Shown here in pieces: positions 12,658 through 25,025 of a DNA stretch of 64,000 nt. Position 1 is the stretch's first letter; each line of letters starts with the position of its first letter. The DNA is taken from positions 119,771-183,770 of the forward strand of contig VXAA01007186.1 of assembly GCA_013399115.1 (NCBI GenBank), read 5' to 3'. Made by a program: the position numbers and the translations under genes. The DNA comes from Anseranas semipalmata. Lineage: Eukaryota > Chordata > Aves > Anseriformes > Anseranatidae. A model generated the notes under the pieces. It saw only the letters and a list, made by a program, of their open reading frames with translations, was not told the origin of the DNA and ran no database searches.

Positions 12658-13922
12658 ACTGTTTCAGATGATTATACAAATAACTGAGAGAAAAACTGAG
12701 CTCCCAAGTGGAGACTAAGAAAAGGCACATCTGTAGGAGCAATGAATCCAGTTTTCCAGTGGAAGTTACCATGCTCTACGATCTGTATCTACTCGTACGT
12801 AGTTTAGTCATGAAGAATTGTATTTGTACCAAGGCAAGGATGAAGCATACAGCAAGTATCATTTCAGTACCACCACTATTCAACAAATTGAAGACTGCAT
12901 CAAACTCAACACCTGGGAGAAAATCAAAAGTGTGTTCATTAAAATGTTTTTGTATTTCTGTGTTTAAAGTAGATTGAAACAGTGCAGTGTATACAGTTTT
13001 TTCTCTTAGTGACTTCATTGTTAATATATAAGAGGTTGTCCTGTGATGTATACATACTTTTGAACACTGGAGGCCATGTTGTCATCAACATGTTTAAATG
13101 ATCTATTTTCCTTAAAACTCTGCCTTTCACCAGTTTAAGCCCTAGTGTATTTTGCTCTTAAAGAAGATCTCCACTTGTCTGAAATTAGGACATAAGTAAA
13201 ATAAGTACCAGAAGCAGAAACCCTTAAATAGTCAATATTTAATAACTGCAGCATCATTGCAGAAGAGAATGATGATACATTTGTATAGTCGACCATCTCT
13301 TCCAAAGTAACATTTCAGTATGTAGATCTTCTATTATAGTTAATAGCTAAAGAGTAGATGTACCATTCACTATAAAGAAACAGATGACAATTAATACAAA
13401 TTGTTGACAATTAATGACGAATAATATAATTAATTGATAGATCCTAGAAGAGTGACCTTTAAAATCCCACTTACAATTTTTTAGTTATTATCTTGAAAAG
13501 AAACTCTGATTTTCTAGCTAAAAGCCTGAATAGTTAACATTAACATTTTAAAAATGGAAATTCTGAGGCACATTTATTATTCAAGTAGCAGTAGAGCTAC
13601 TTTTTTGGCTTCTCTGCCTTTTGATGCACATAGCTCTTTTCCCCATGGATCTTTTGAACAGAGGGATGGGTGTATTGGATCCATGCTTACAGAAGAGTTG
13701 CATGACAATACTCTGGCATCTGGAAAGCATTGGCTTATAGTTTATTTGAATGCATTTTTCAAATTCAGGCAGAAGGGTGCCCTTTCTAGCCATAAGGGAA
13801 TTCATATTGCCTTTATTGTGCAATATAAACTGTCTAGAATAATTTGCCCCACAAAGAGACATCCTTCAACAGTAAACAGAAACTACTTGGATTTATTAGC
13901 AAGAGGGTGGAAAGTATCTGCC

Positions 13923-13928
13923 AATAAA
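13923..13928 (+). promoter_or_regulatory. ANOS1: Possible proximal poly(A) signal (AATAAA)
   Basis: A canonical AATAAA hexamer about 1.27 kb after the ANOS1 stop. Use would give a short-3'UTR isoform. Only the hexamer is seen; no strong GU-rich downstream element follows. Confidence 0.3.
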
Positions 13929-16900
13929 TGTCTTTACAAATACTCATAATCAAATTCTAATGTTCAAGATGTTTAAAATGCTCCTGCGTTCTTTGGCACA
14001 GGTTCTATTGCTCCCTGAGTCATCATACGAGGCTAACATACCTCAAGCGTTCAGTAGTCCAACTTGACAAGGTAGTCAATTTGTTCTACCAGCAGATGCT
14101 ACAAACTCAAATTTACTTCATATCACCCTGAGACACTCAGTGAGAGGAGCTCAGACATTAGTGGTAAATATATTTTCCTTCTCTTGATTACAAATTGTAC
14201 TGTAGAAAGCAAATATGGATAAAAGAAATACATGCCTGAAACTGAGGATCACAGTTATGTTTATCACAGTAGAGCATTCACAAAATAACCATATATAGTT
14301 CGTCTATCCTGAAGTTTATAGTTTTGGTGCATGTGGGTCGATACCACAGAAGGTAAAGGAAACAATTAATTTCTGATCATTTGCTCATTCCAGTTTTTCT
14401 ACATTTCTACCTTTGCTATTAAAGTACTCTTTTTTTTTCCATTCTCTTTCTACTTTGCCTGTTGTCTTTTTTGATATGCACTCGGTGACAAAGGACTTTT
14501 CCAGACAATTTCTATTGCTACGTGATTTGGGCCTTTAACAGTTGTTTTAAAATATTAAAGGCTATGGTGCTTTTAATTCCTTCCTCTGCTACTCTGTCAC
14601 CTCCCCATTTCCAAAATACATTAACAAATAACAGATGAACTTTTCTTCATAAAACGTGTAGTGTAATGTGTTTATTTTCAATTTTGGCACAAGGCCAGAG
14701 TCTCAGAGATTTTTGGGGGGGTTAGGAATGTTTCATGTGTGCAAGACTTTACGAAGAAAACACAATATGAATTGAATAGGTGTGCAGCACTGCTCTGACA
14801 TCTAGGTTGCAGAGGGCATAAAGTAAGGACAGAAGGGATCTCTTGTTTGCTGAGAGTAGTTTTCAGTGGGATCAGGGCATGTACTCCCTCAGGCTTCTTT
14901 AAAAACTTCTGTCCAAACCTTTCCATCAGAGTCTATTCCAGTTATGCTGGAGCAATTCTGTAGTGACTTGATTAACGTTAATGAAATTATGTTGCATTTA
15001 TAGTGACATTGGTAAAGTAGAGAACATGGATGTCAGTCTTTGTTACAATGATGCCAGACATGGTTTGGAGATTAAACTCGAAGTTAGCAGCCCGGAATGA
15101 TCATATCCTTAGTTTTAATTGCTAAGTGGAAGCCTTGTTCTTCTGAGAGGAATCAAAATTGTTGCTGTTTGCTGATGTCAATCTCTTTGAAACATTCAAC
15201 TGTTAAAAGTAGCAATATACTTTTAAAGAACATGGAGCATGTTTTCCTTCTGAAGTGGATTCTGGCCATCCAAAAAAAATAGTTGATAAAGTAGAGTTGT
15301 ATTGAGCAAGTGCATTGTACGGAGTCCACTAAGATGTAAATTTATTTCTTCCATCTACAAATGAGTTTATCAACTCACCTTTCAAGTGATCTTCCAAATC
15401 AAAACTAAAAAATATTAAGTCAACCAAGCTCATGCATGGATGTTAAATTTGCAACTATGAGTGCTTTCCTAATTATTCTTTGACTTTAGCAGTACCGATT
15501 TGAAGTTGCTAGTGCCTAATTCATAAAGCCTTGTTTGCTGAATTGTACAGGGTACTGTCCTAATTTACTGGCCTAAATCACATTAAACATTTAATTCAGC
15601 AACAGACTTGTAATTCACTACTTGATTCACTAGTTAATGATTTATTTTCTCTAATGATGTTGCATAATACAGAGTTAATATAGATATTGGGATGCTTTTA
15701 GATACTCTGCACCTTTACATTAATGTATTATTTTCTATGTATGATTCTGATGGATTTGTCAGTTCACTTCTGGATGCATTTTGTTTATCTTTATTTCTGA
15801 AAGAATTATAAGATTATGCCATTTTTGCTAGCTGCTTTGTGAAATGGATTTTGTTGTTGTTGTTCACCAGTGATTTTTGTTTAAGAAGACAATGGTGTGT
15901 TCTTGTTATATCTTTTTTTGACTTTTTTTTAGTTGTTTATAGACTAGGGGAAATTCAAGTAAGACAGAACTTGTGCTGTACTACTTTGTGTAACATCTTG
16001 AACATTCATTAAGAATACAGCACATGGACAATAAGTAAGAGGTCTGACTTCTGAAATGCTGGACATCCTCAACTAAGTGGCTTCAGAAAGAGCTGAGGTA
16101 TGGCAATGCTAACATTGACATTAATGTTTGGCATGGTCACACACAAAATCAAAGAAATAGTCATTGCTAATGTGAATGGGAATTTTACCATTTTTATTAG
16201 CAGATGCATATAGAAACCTAAATACTGCGTAAATTTATTCAATAATAATTTCATCTCCATACTCCCTCTTGGAGTCAGGGAGAGTTTCAGATTAGTGGGC
16301 CCTGATTCAGGAAGGTATACAGGAAAGAAAACTTCCATATGCACAGAAGAATTCAGGAGGATGGATGTATACCTTTGCAGTTAAGAATGAGCTTTAGTGA
16401 TGTCTTGAATACAGTATGGATGTCAGAAGTTGCTTGAATACTCTCTTAAATTAGGGCCTTATGGAACAAAGTATGGGACCCAGACAGTTCTAAATTCTAT
16501 GTACAACACCATAGAAATTTTTATTTTTGTCTTGTGTATATGTAAATGTAGTTGTGATATTGACTTATTTATTAATTCATTTTCTTATACTATGTGCCAA
16601 GTATATTCCTACCCTTTTGATCAGTACCTGTGAACATCAATTACTAAAAATAATGTTATGCAAACTTGTGCATTGTAACCAGGAATATGATGCTAATAAG
16701 CTGCTGCATGTAGTTTTAAATAATTAAGAAAACCCTCTATTTAAAAAATGTAAATGAATACCTGCAGATGTTGATGATTATATATGGTTTTGCATGCCAA
16801 AACTCATTGTTCAGTTGTGGGCATGAAATGTAACGACTGTATTACCTCTACTGAATATATTAGTAAGGTACAATTTACAAAGTTATTAACAGAGCTCTAT

Positions 16901-17016
16901 ATGTAAAATTTTTCCTTTTTCCTTAATTATATTGTAGTAGAGGTAACAGAACTGCTTATCTGTTACCCAAATTGGCTGTAGAAATTATGTTCCTATAACA
17001 GTCATTTGAAGTCAGT

Positions 17017-17025
17017 ATTTATTTA
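17017..17025 (+). promoter_or_regulatory. ANOS1: AU-rich element (ATTTATTTA)
   Basis: Two overlapping ATTTA pentamers about 170 nt before the candidate poly(A) signal, a configuration known in unstable mRNAs. Its function here is inferred from position. Confidence 0.35.
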
Positions 17026-17124
17026 TGTATGTAATACAAAAAGATTGGTCTTATGTGTCTGTCCGTTTATTTAGAGAAAGAAAACAATTTGTAAAAACAA
17101 TTTGTAAAAAAAAAAATATGTACA

Positions 17125-17132
17125 TGTAAATA
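17125..17132 (+). promoter_or_regulatory. ANOS1: Pumilio recognition element (TGTAAATA)
   Basis: An exact match to the TGTANATA Pumilio consensus, 60 nt before the candidate poly(A) signal at 17192. Confidence 0.4.
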
Positions 17133-17173
17133 GAGTCTGATTTCTTTTACTCGTTATTTTCATGTTTAGAATT

Positions 17174-17181
17174 TGTACATA
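17174..17181 (+). promoter_or_regulatory. ANOS1: Pumilio recognition element (TGTACATA)
   Basis: A second exact TGTANATA match, only 10 nt before AATAAA at 17192. A third copy (TGTACATA) is at 17334-17341, after the alternative signal. Confidence 0.4.
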
Positions 17182-17191
17182 CTGTTTAGGT

Positions 17192-17197
17192 AATAAA
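17192..17197 (+). promoter_or_regulatory. ANOS1: Candidate distal poly(A) signal (AATAAA)
   Basis: Canonical hexamer about 4.5 kb after the ANOS1 stop, consistent with the length expected from the mammalian orthologue. Another AATAAA lies at 17285-17290, so the cleavage site could be near 17215 or near 17305. Confidence 0.45.
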
Positions 17198-17215
17198 CTA
17201 TCCTACACTGAAGTC

Positions 17216-18251
17216 TTGCTACATTATCTCATCCATACAGGACTTATACTTTTTTTTTTTTAAGTTGGAGATACAGTGTTATCTAATAAAAATCAGAGTA
17301 CCGTTGGTACATCTACATTTCATTGTACATAAAGTCATAACATTTTATCATCACTGTTGGCTACTGCATTTTGTTTTCTTTAGAAAAATGAGCAAAATAA
17401 TCTAAAGGTATCTTATAATCTAAATTTAGGTATCATTTGAGTCTTTTATGCTGAAAAGTAATCCTTGAAGTAAAAAATCAGACTCAAGAACTCATTTTCC
17501 TTTTCCTTGTTTTAATGGAATAGTACACAATGAAGTTTTGTTCACCCTTTGTAATACTAACTTAAAATAATTAAAATCCTGATAGATCTGTGTCAGTGGC
17601 CAGATCCTGCAAGTCAAGATTTTCGTGATTGAAAATCATGGTGAAATCTGTGTGTACACCAGATTTGGAATATTTTCTATTTAAAAGTGCAGTATCCCGT
17701 GATTTAAATGATATATTTTTAATAAATATAAATATCTGTCTTACTATGACATTTAAGTGTTTCAAATTGTCATAGATGTGCTATCATTTCTCAGATGCAA
17801 TGTTTTTGGTAAATCTCTTAGTGGGTGTGCCTTTCACGTACTCTCGAATTACCTAATAAACATTTAGATTTTGTTAACTTGAGCATAAACTCCAAAATTT
17901 CCTTGTATTACTTTCTCATTAAAATAACTGTTTAGGATTTTTGTTGTTTGTTTTTCATTTTACATAAATGGATAATGTTTAGCAAAACCCTTATAATTAA
18001 ATTCCTCTCCAAGTTGGAATATACCAATGACAGTGTGATATAGTAAACCCTCATAAGAGTGATACGTCACTGTGAGTAGGTGAGTTGTGATAACAAATAG
18101 ATGAAGTGTTCTGTGCCCTGCAATTCCAAATATCCCCTCTTTTTTTTTTTTTTTTCCCTTCCATAACTTCAAATAAATGTTCTATTCAACACTGAATTAG
18201 AAAAGAAGACAATGACTGGATGATGTCAATCATATGAAATAAAGCAAATCT

Positions 18252-18253
<2 letters not shown>
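17216..18253. other. Post-ANOS1 AT-rich sequence, no gene seen
   Basis: No repeat family or coding exon was recognised. It contains further AATAAA hexamers and a poly-T run near 18139-18156. Part of it could belong to a longer ANOS1 3'UTR. Confidence 0.5.

Positions 18254-18293
<40 letters not shown>
18254..18293. repeat. (TA)20 microsatellite
   Basis: An uninterrupted run of about 20 TA units. Confidence 0.95.
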
Positions 18294-18296
<3 letters not shown>

Positions 18297-18452
18297 ATAT
18301 TGAGCAGTATTGATCATTTTGATTTTGGGTTTTGTATCTTGTGCTTCAGTGCAACTTGGCTTTTTTGCATCTAAAATCAGAATGGACTCCATCATCCAAA
18401 TAGTCCATTTAGTGAAAAAGGTTGTAGAATGAAAGCTCTTTATAGGTCCGTG

Positions 18453-18473
18453 TATATATATATATATATATAT
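18453..18473. repeat. (TA)n microsatellite
   Basis: About ten TA units, lying 30 nt before the pyrimidine tract of the exon-like segment at 18504. Confidence 0.9.
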
Positions 18474-18503
18474 TTCCTCTATACTTCTGTTTTCTTATTA
18501 CAG

Positions 18504-18601
18504 GTGTTATATTGTCATCATCTGGATATATGCCAGCCTCCTTGAGGAAGGCCTTGAGCCAAAACACTGGCTGCTAGCCTGCCAGTGACAGTGCAGCACC
18601 T
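18504..18601 (+). other. Exon-like segment, identity unknown
   Basis: A pyrimidine-rich tract ending ATTACAG (to 18503) is followed by 98 nt of balanced base composition and then GTAAGG (from 18602). One frame is open for most of the length (it reads GLEPKHWLLACQ, then stop), and the other two have stops. It could be a non-coding exon of a read-through or lncRNA transcript, or chance. I do not recognise the peptide. Confidence 0.25.
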
Positions 18602-21125
18602 GTAAGGGTGAAAGAAAACACCGGGGAGAACATTGAGAAATGTTCTTTGAAAATTGGCTTTGAAATACAGCCAATGTGAAAGACTCCTCTAGGCTTGAAG
18701 GGGATGTGGTTCAACAGAAGTGAATGGCTCTGTCCCCCTTTGGACTGTGCATAATAGCTTTCCTGCTTCTACTGAAGGTGTTGGTAGGAGTATAGATTAA
18801 TATTTAATATACACCTTGCTATAAGCATTTACTGAGTGTGTTGTGTGGCTCAGAAACTAAAGAATTTATGAATGCTTGCTGTATCCAGTTCCTCACCTGT
18901 GATGGTGAGTTATTCATATTATTTAATAATAAGCTTCATTCAGGACGTCTCTTTCTTCTTGAAAGGAGATCAACTTTAGAATTATTGGGCTGCCATTTTT
19001 CAGGAGAGTTAGGCAAATATGCTGAACACAAATATCCCTTTATGTTTGTGTGCAAATGTAGTTGTTCACCAAATACAGTTTGCTTGTCTTTTTCACAAGC
19101 TGTGCAATAATGTATTTGTTTGTAATAGGTTCAAAATAGTCTATGTTTAGCTCTCGATTTGATGGTTAGAACTGATTAGCTAGCACATTTTTCATACTTT
19201 TACAACTTTATTTAGAAAATGTTGCCCAATTTAAATGGTTCAGACTGCGTAGTTATTATTAGATGTAGAGTGATAAGCTGTAATTTCCACCCTGTCATTT
19301 CTACCTAAGTTAAATGTAGAAGGGGAGATAGGGGACAGAATAGCATAGGACCTCCCCCAACTGCAAAAAAAAAAAATAAAGTGAAAAATAAAAAACACAC
19401 ACATAAAAAATATATATATTTGTTTCTTTGCAGACATCCAATTTTCAGTAGTAGTAGTTATCTGCAAACATTCAAAATAATCTTTTAAATTTCTGTTCTG
19501 AGATGTGCTGCAATGTTTGCCTGAAATATTTATACTTCAGACTTTCAGTAAGTGTATCTGCAAGCCAACATTAATTAGACTGTAACTCATAAGACAGGAA
19601 TATACAAGAAAAAAAAATAAAAGCAAAACAAAACAAAATAAAAACAAAAGAAAAATCCCAAACCAACCAACCAAACAAACAAAACAAGAAGCCAAAGCTT
19701 GCTGGTGGATGCTAACAGTTCTCACAGAGCCCATTGGGACAGCTGTGCTTTTTGTTTGATGTTCATTGAGTCATAATGAAGACAATGAAGATCCACATGC
19801 ATTCTTCTTGCTTTGAGTGGAATGCAGACATTTTTTCTAATACCTCTTATCACAAAGGATCCCATTTAATAGCTGAAGGTGCTTCATTAGCGGCTGAGTT
19901 ACCAGACATATACAGTAGCTTAAAGCTATTATAATGCACTAGTGAATGACTCCTGTATTTTTTTCATTTATCTGAAGATTGCATTAATTTCTCTCATCTT
20001 TTTGTCTGAACATCTTCCATTTTGTTTTGTTTTGTTTTATAATGGATCACTGTTCATTGTTTTTGTTGTGTGTTCAGTTTGAGAACTTGCCTCATTTAGT
20101 TGTCTTGGACATACAGGACATATTCATAGCATGTTTCTTTTCACTGCTCATTGCTGTGAAGATTGAGGTTTGTGATATCTTTCCAATAAATAAAGTCATT
20201 GAAATAATATGTTCATGTATTTAGAGCTTATTTCAATAAAGTGTCCCTTGACAACAAAATAATATTATTTTTAGATATAAAATATATCTGGGGCTGTATT
20301 CCATTTAAATTACTATCTACATAATATAGTTTTGGAGAAACTGTATTTCAGGAAACCTTAGTGTCTATTTAAATAACAGGCGTGCTAACTACAGGAAATT
20401 GTAGCAAGCACACAGAAGTATATTAAACTGATAGGTATCACTCGTATTTGTAGATTAATAAATGCTGCTGAGACAATAAATTATTTTCAGGTTAGCTAAC
20501 TATATCACTTAGACTGAGCACAAACTGATTCCAATTCATTGGCAAAATGGGATGTGGATGAATACCAGAGGTGTGGGGAGAGAAGTAGAAGGAACAGCAT
20601 AAACTTCTGTGCCTGGGTAATATCAAAAAGTACAAAACTGACACAACTTGAATTACGTTTTCTTCCCTCTCACTAGCAGAGAGTACTCAATACCTTAATA
20701 AAATCATAAGATGATCCCACAAGTTCTTTTTAGGTGATTTTGTAAATTTTGTAAGTAACTTCATAAAATATGTGGAACTAATAACAAGAAAGGAATCCTT
20801 TTATTTCATTAAATTTAATTAAAATGGTATTATTTACGTAGTATCATTCTCAGAATCACTCACCAACAAACTTGCATAGAAGCATGTAATTCAGTTGGGT
20901 GAACACTTCAGTTTGGGATTCTCTCACTTCCTGAAATTCAACCTTTGACTGAAAAAATCTTCCTGTTTTTAAAAACCATATATATAGTTTTTGTGAAGCC
21001 ATGAATAATATAGTCAGTGTGTTTGGTAGCTGTTGTCAGACTTTACCTAGGGAACTTGTTCTCTTATCTCAGTTAATCTCAAAATCTCCAGAATAATTTA
21101 TTACATGCTATCATTCATAGAAGAC
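18602..21125. other. Intergenic, no gene seen
   Basis: AT-rich sequence with an A-rich low-complexity stretch at 19609-19688 and clustered AATAAA hexamers near 20186 and 20234. The short open frames here show no recognisable domain. Confidence 0.6.
19609..19688. repeat. A-rich low-complexity tract (AAAAC/AACC/AAAC units)
   Basis: An interrupted series of AAAAC, AACC and AAAC units on the + strand. It might be a decayed microsatellite or a retro-insertion tail, but no element body is recognised beside it. Confidence 0.75.
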
Positions 21126-21205
21126 AGGTTGCTCAGGGCTTTGCCCTTTCATGTCTTGGATATCATCAAAGATAGAGATTGTACATCCTCTCTTGCTAAT
21201 GACTT
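21126..21205 (-). mobile_element. Diverged CR1 fragment
   Basis: The + strand reads CAGGTTGCTCAGGGCTTTGC, then a diverged match to 'CTTGGATATCTCCAAGGATGGAGATT' and 'CATCCTCTCT'. This is the internal part of the CR1 3' region in reverse orientation. Neither the terminal octamers nor longer flanks are recognisable, so the copy is old and short. Confidence 0.6.
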
Positions 21206-21595
21206 GTGAAACAACAATAAGGCAAATAGTGACATCTTAACTTTCAAGGAAATTGCATGAGGAAAACCACATGGCATAAACAATTTTGATTGCATGTCAA
21301 ATTACAAAAAAAAATGCAAAATATTCCTTTGAAGCACAAGCATATAGGTTCTTTTTTTCTCAGTAGATTTGGGATGAAACCCTTCTTACACTGGCCCTGA
21401 GAAATTCAAAGCTCACAGAAAACGAAACCTGCAGCTTCTCAGTGTATCTTTTTGTTGTCAGGCATTGGTTACCTCACAAGCCTTGAGAAATGGGAAGTTC
21501 ATTAGCCAGATTTCTACAGAACTTGTGTTGGTTGCTTAGCTTGTAAAATTGAATGAGTTAGGACTCAAGTGGTAATTTACCGTATTAACATTAAA
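21206..21595. other. Intergenic, nothing recognised
   Basis: AT-rich, with no repeat, RNA gene or coding segment seen. Confidence 0.5.
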
Positions 21596-22245
21596 CAATT
21601 TGTTATTGACAATGGCTGTGGCCCATTTGTGTTGCCTCGTCTGTACACCATGGGTTGTTGCCCTGAATCTTCCCTGGTCAGGTAGCACTTCACCCCAAGC
21701 AGGGTACGAGCTTCTGAGGAGACCACCAAGGGCTCTGGGAGAGCTGAGCTGAGCAGGCCAGGTTGCTGTGGCTGTGGCAGAGCAGGGCTGGCTTTGCAGA
21801 TGCTGAAACCCTTGTGCTTGGGGATGGCAGAGGGAGAGGGCATGGGTACCTGGGGAAATAAAAGGGTGTCTTCAGTGAAAATACTTTGGAAAAGCCTCTC
21901 ATCCCATCACAGAAGTGTAGGATAAGCAGGAAAGAAAGGATTCAGCACACAAGTGCCCACTGATCCTGAGTGGACCTGGGGTCCGGGGGTCTCTGAGATG
22001 GAAGAAAGGGAGTGGAACTGATTGCACAAGCACAGCCTGGACAAAAGAAGGAGCAAATGGGAGAGCCATGCCAGTCAGGGGGAGATGCCCCTGCTGTTGA
22101 AGCAAAAGGGTCCTGTGTCCACAGCAAGGGGAGAGAGGAGCACCTCACACCTCCAGTACGCTACCTTTCTGAGCAGACTGGGTGAGGGTGGACCAGCTGT
22201 GAAGAAAACTGGCACAAAGATCCTCATGCTGCAATCCACATAGAC
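21596..22245. other. GC-elevated block of unknown origin
   Basis: Clearly richer in G and C than the flanks, with purine-rich runs such as GGCAGAGGGAGAGGGCATGG. Overlapping open frames occur on both strands, the usual effect of higher GC. No protein domain or repeat family was recognised. It could be an unclassified repeat or a regulatory element. Confidence 0.4.
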
Positions 22246-24416
22246 CTACTTCCACTGAACTTCAGCTTGCAGAATACTTGGTTCCTTGGTTTACTTTGTT
22301 AGACCAGACATCTGCAGATGCAGAACAGAAACTCTGGGAAATCAAAGTGAAGCACTGCTGTAGCTGGGGTACTATCTGGGGCTAACACTGCCCGCTGCTC
22401 TGACAGGGTTTAGTATCTACTGATCATACCAACTTTGCAGGGAGCTCGGCAACAGTGACTTTGAAATATGCTGAAGCTTAGACTTCTGAAATCAATAGGT
22501 TGCCCTTGTATTCTAAAGATAAGTCTAAATACATGACTTGCATCTTTCAATTGAAAGAAAGCCATTTCCAGACATTGTGAAGCATATGTTACAATCATCT
22601 TAAATGCAGAAGTATTGAAATACTTACAGCTTAAGTAAAATATGTTTCTTTCTCCTTAAATAGTTACTTCATGATGACTCAGAACCAAGAAAAATGGTCA
22701 CCCTTTAAATGAACCCACAGCCACAGATAAGAAAATAAAAGTTACGGAATTTCTTAAAGACTTGTGCAGGAGAGGATAAAGATTGGCAAGAATAGCCCAC
22801 AAGAGGTTTGGTGCCAGAAATAAAAGAAGGCCAGATGTGAGCACTGGTCTCCCTGCATGTCTCTGTGCTGTGCATCTTGGCTGCTCTGTGGGTCCAGGTA
22901 CAGTTAGTCTGCCAGTAAATTCAATAGCTGTGTCACTGCCTTGGAGACCGTGCACCATAAAGAACAGCAAAGAAATCTTCTTCTGGCCTCTGGCAGGCTG
23001 CTATCATTCTCCTAGTAAAATTTCCCATGGTAGGGTAATACTTATCTTTCCCTTAAATGATCAGATCCTTGAACTTGAAAAAAAAAGATAACTTGATAAG
23101 CTACAGGTGGAAGAAAAGGATCAAAAAGAACTGCTTAGAGGGAACAATAAATATTTTAATGAGGTAAAGAGTAAAAAATATTAATGAATATGATACAAAA
23201 ATCCTTATTTCTCTCTCACATATCACTTAGCTATTCTTAGAAATGATAAAAACAAAATAGAAACAATGAAGAAGTGACTAAATCAGTCAAAGACTGTTGG
23301 AGAGAACATCTCTGCAAATTCTATAGCATCAATTCATGAAATAGGTTTCTAATGTGTCAAGGGAGTCAAAAAAAAAGCCTGTGTAATATTGGGAAGCCGT
23401 TAGTTGCAGCATTCCAGTGAGGCTGGACATGTTGGAAAGTTGCATTTGGTTATTACCATTGTATTGCCCTTAACACATGTTAATGTAGTTAAAAATGTAT
23501 GTATTGCTTACATAAGTGATGACTAGTGTAAGCACTGTAGGAAAACACCACACTGTAAGTTTAATAATGGCTGCTGCTTTGCTTTTTTTTGCCACGTTCT
23601 TTGGTCTTCCTTCCATATGAGCAGCAAGACTAGCAAAAGTGTGCGAGCAAAAAGCATGAAGGTCTCATCTCAGTAAATTCTACGCTGATTTTAGGCCATT
23701 ATTACCAAACTCAGGCCAAGCTTCTTCCACTTGTTTTTAATCTCCTTCCCAAGGACCATGATTTAGTTAGGCATTTTAGTGTTTGGAATCCCATTAATGC
23801 TGAGTGTGTCAAATGCACACGCCTTCCCTTTGTGGCTAACGTAAACTCTGTACTAAACAACACAAATTGCATGTCCCCAGGGCTATTGGGCACTACCCCC
23901 AGCCGCTCCATCTGGTTCCAAGGATCATCTCTTGCAAACTGTCTTTGCAAACAAATCACAGTCACCTCTGCCCTTAAATCCTTTTTAAATTTAATAGTAG
24001 CCCTGCCACATTTGAGATTAACAAGCCCAACCTGCTCACCATTGTTGACTTTGAAAAGAGACATGAAGCACTTACCTTGATTAGGTGATCTCTCTGATTC
24101 TTTCTTTTTGACAGACAATCCTTCTGACTTTTCATTTGTACATCCTGGTTATACTTCTGTTGTCTGAGCCATGATCCACTCTGCTTTATTCTGCCTTGTC
24201 CCTAACAGCCATAATTCTGCCATGGGAAATCCATTCCTCTAAAAAGCATTTTTATGGGTTTCCTTTTTTCTCTAGGGACTTTCTCTTTGCTTGTTCTTGA
24301 CCATTGCCACCCTACGTTTTCATTTAATATCCTGAATTTTCACAGAATCATTTCCCTGTCAGCAGCGTGGCCGGAAGCGGCCCCTCAGGTCCCGCCGCCC
24401 AACGGCCGCCGCGCGG

Positions 24417-24486
24417 CCCTGCATTGGACAGTCATACTTCTGCATGTCCCTGCATTTCCCTGCATTGGACAGTCATACTTCTGCAT
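24417..24486 (+). repeat. 29-bp direct duplication
   Basis: The 29 nt at 24417-24445 recur identically at 24458-24486, separated by 12 nt. The unit contains GCATTGGACAGTCATACTTC. Confidence 0.9.
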
Positions 24487-24987
24487 CACTCATTTAAGAG
24501 GAAATTCAACTACTAGCTACAATACATTTTTAAAATTCCAATTACTAAACACTCTGTTGTGTGGTCCTCAGTCTCAAATTTGCACTCCTTGTTCTCTGTA
24601 AACTTTACAATGTTTTTAGCTTTTCCTGATCACTGACTACACAAAAGACTTGCCTGTTTGGGCATAATATGCCTTTTAGGTTTGTGGTTTGTATCTTTTG
24701 CTAGCTTGTTTCAAAGAGTAATGTCACCATTACCTTTTATAGAGATGATCTGCAATATCACCTCATTCCTCATTGTGTACATTATGAGATGTTTTGTCCT
24801 TTACACGTTTTCTTTTTTCCAATATGTAGTGCCTTGTTCTTTCCTCCCAGATGATTCAATAAGTGAGCTACGAGAAATCTTTCCTAGAGCTGTTACAGCT
24901 GATTTTCTTAGTCTTCTTCAAAATGAGGCTATTTTTCCCACCAAGGATCTAAAATTGACCCCCCCAAAAAGTTTATTATGATAAGCA

Positions 24988-25025
24988 ATAATAATAATAA
25001 TAATAATTATTATTATTATTATTAT
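24988..25025. repeat. AAT/ATT palindromic microsatellite
   Basis: A 19-nt run of AAT units is followed directly by its exact reverse complement, giving a 38-bp perfect palindrome with no spacer. Confidence 0.95.

Larger units (their letters stand above)
12658..17215 (+). other. ANOS1: Probable ANOS1 3'UTR
   Basis: The terminal exon seems to continue as a long, AT-rich, repeat-free untranslated region. No interspersed repeat was recognised over about 4.5 kb, unlike the flanks. The human ANOS1 transcript is known to have a 3'UTR of roughly 4 kb. An early AATAAA lies at 13923-13928 and a later one at 17192-17197. An AU-rich element and two Pumilio-type sites sit just before the later signal. 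A 131-codon open frame at 13554-13949 lies inside and is judged to be chance. The exact end is not shown by the sequence; it could be near 13945, 17215 or 17305. Confidence 0.55.

Noticed and set aside
13554..13949. 131-codon open frame after the ANOS1 stop
   Set aside because: Lies in the probable 3'UTR, with no domain or biased composition suggesting coding; a minus-strand frame overlaps it.
23711..24118. 135-codon minus-strand open frame
   Set aside because: No recognisable domain, and an overlapping + strand frame; likely chance.
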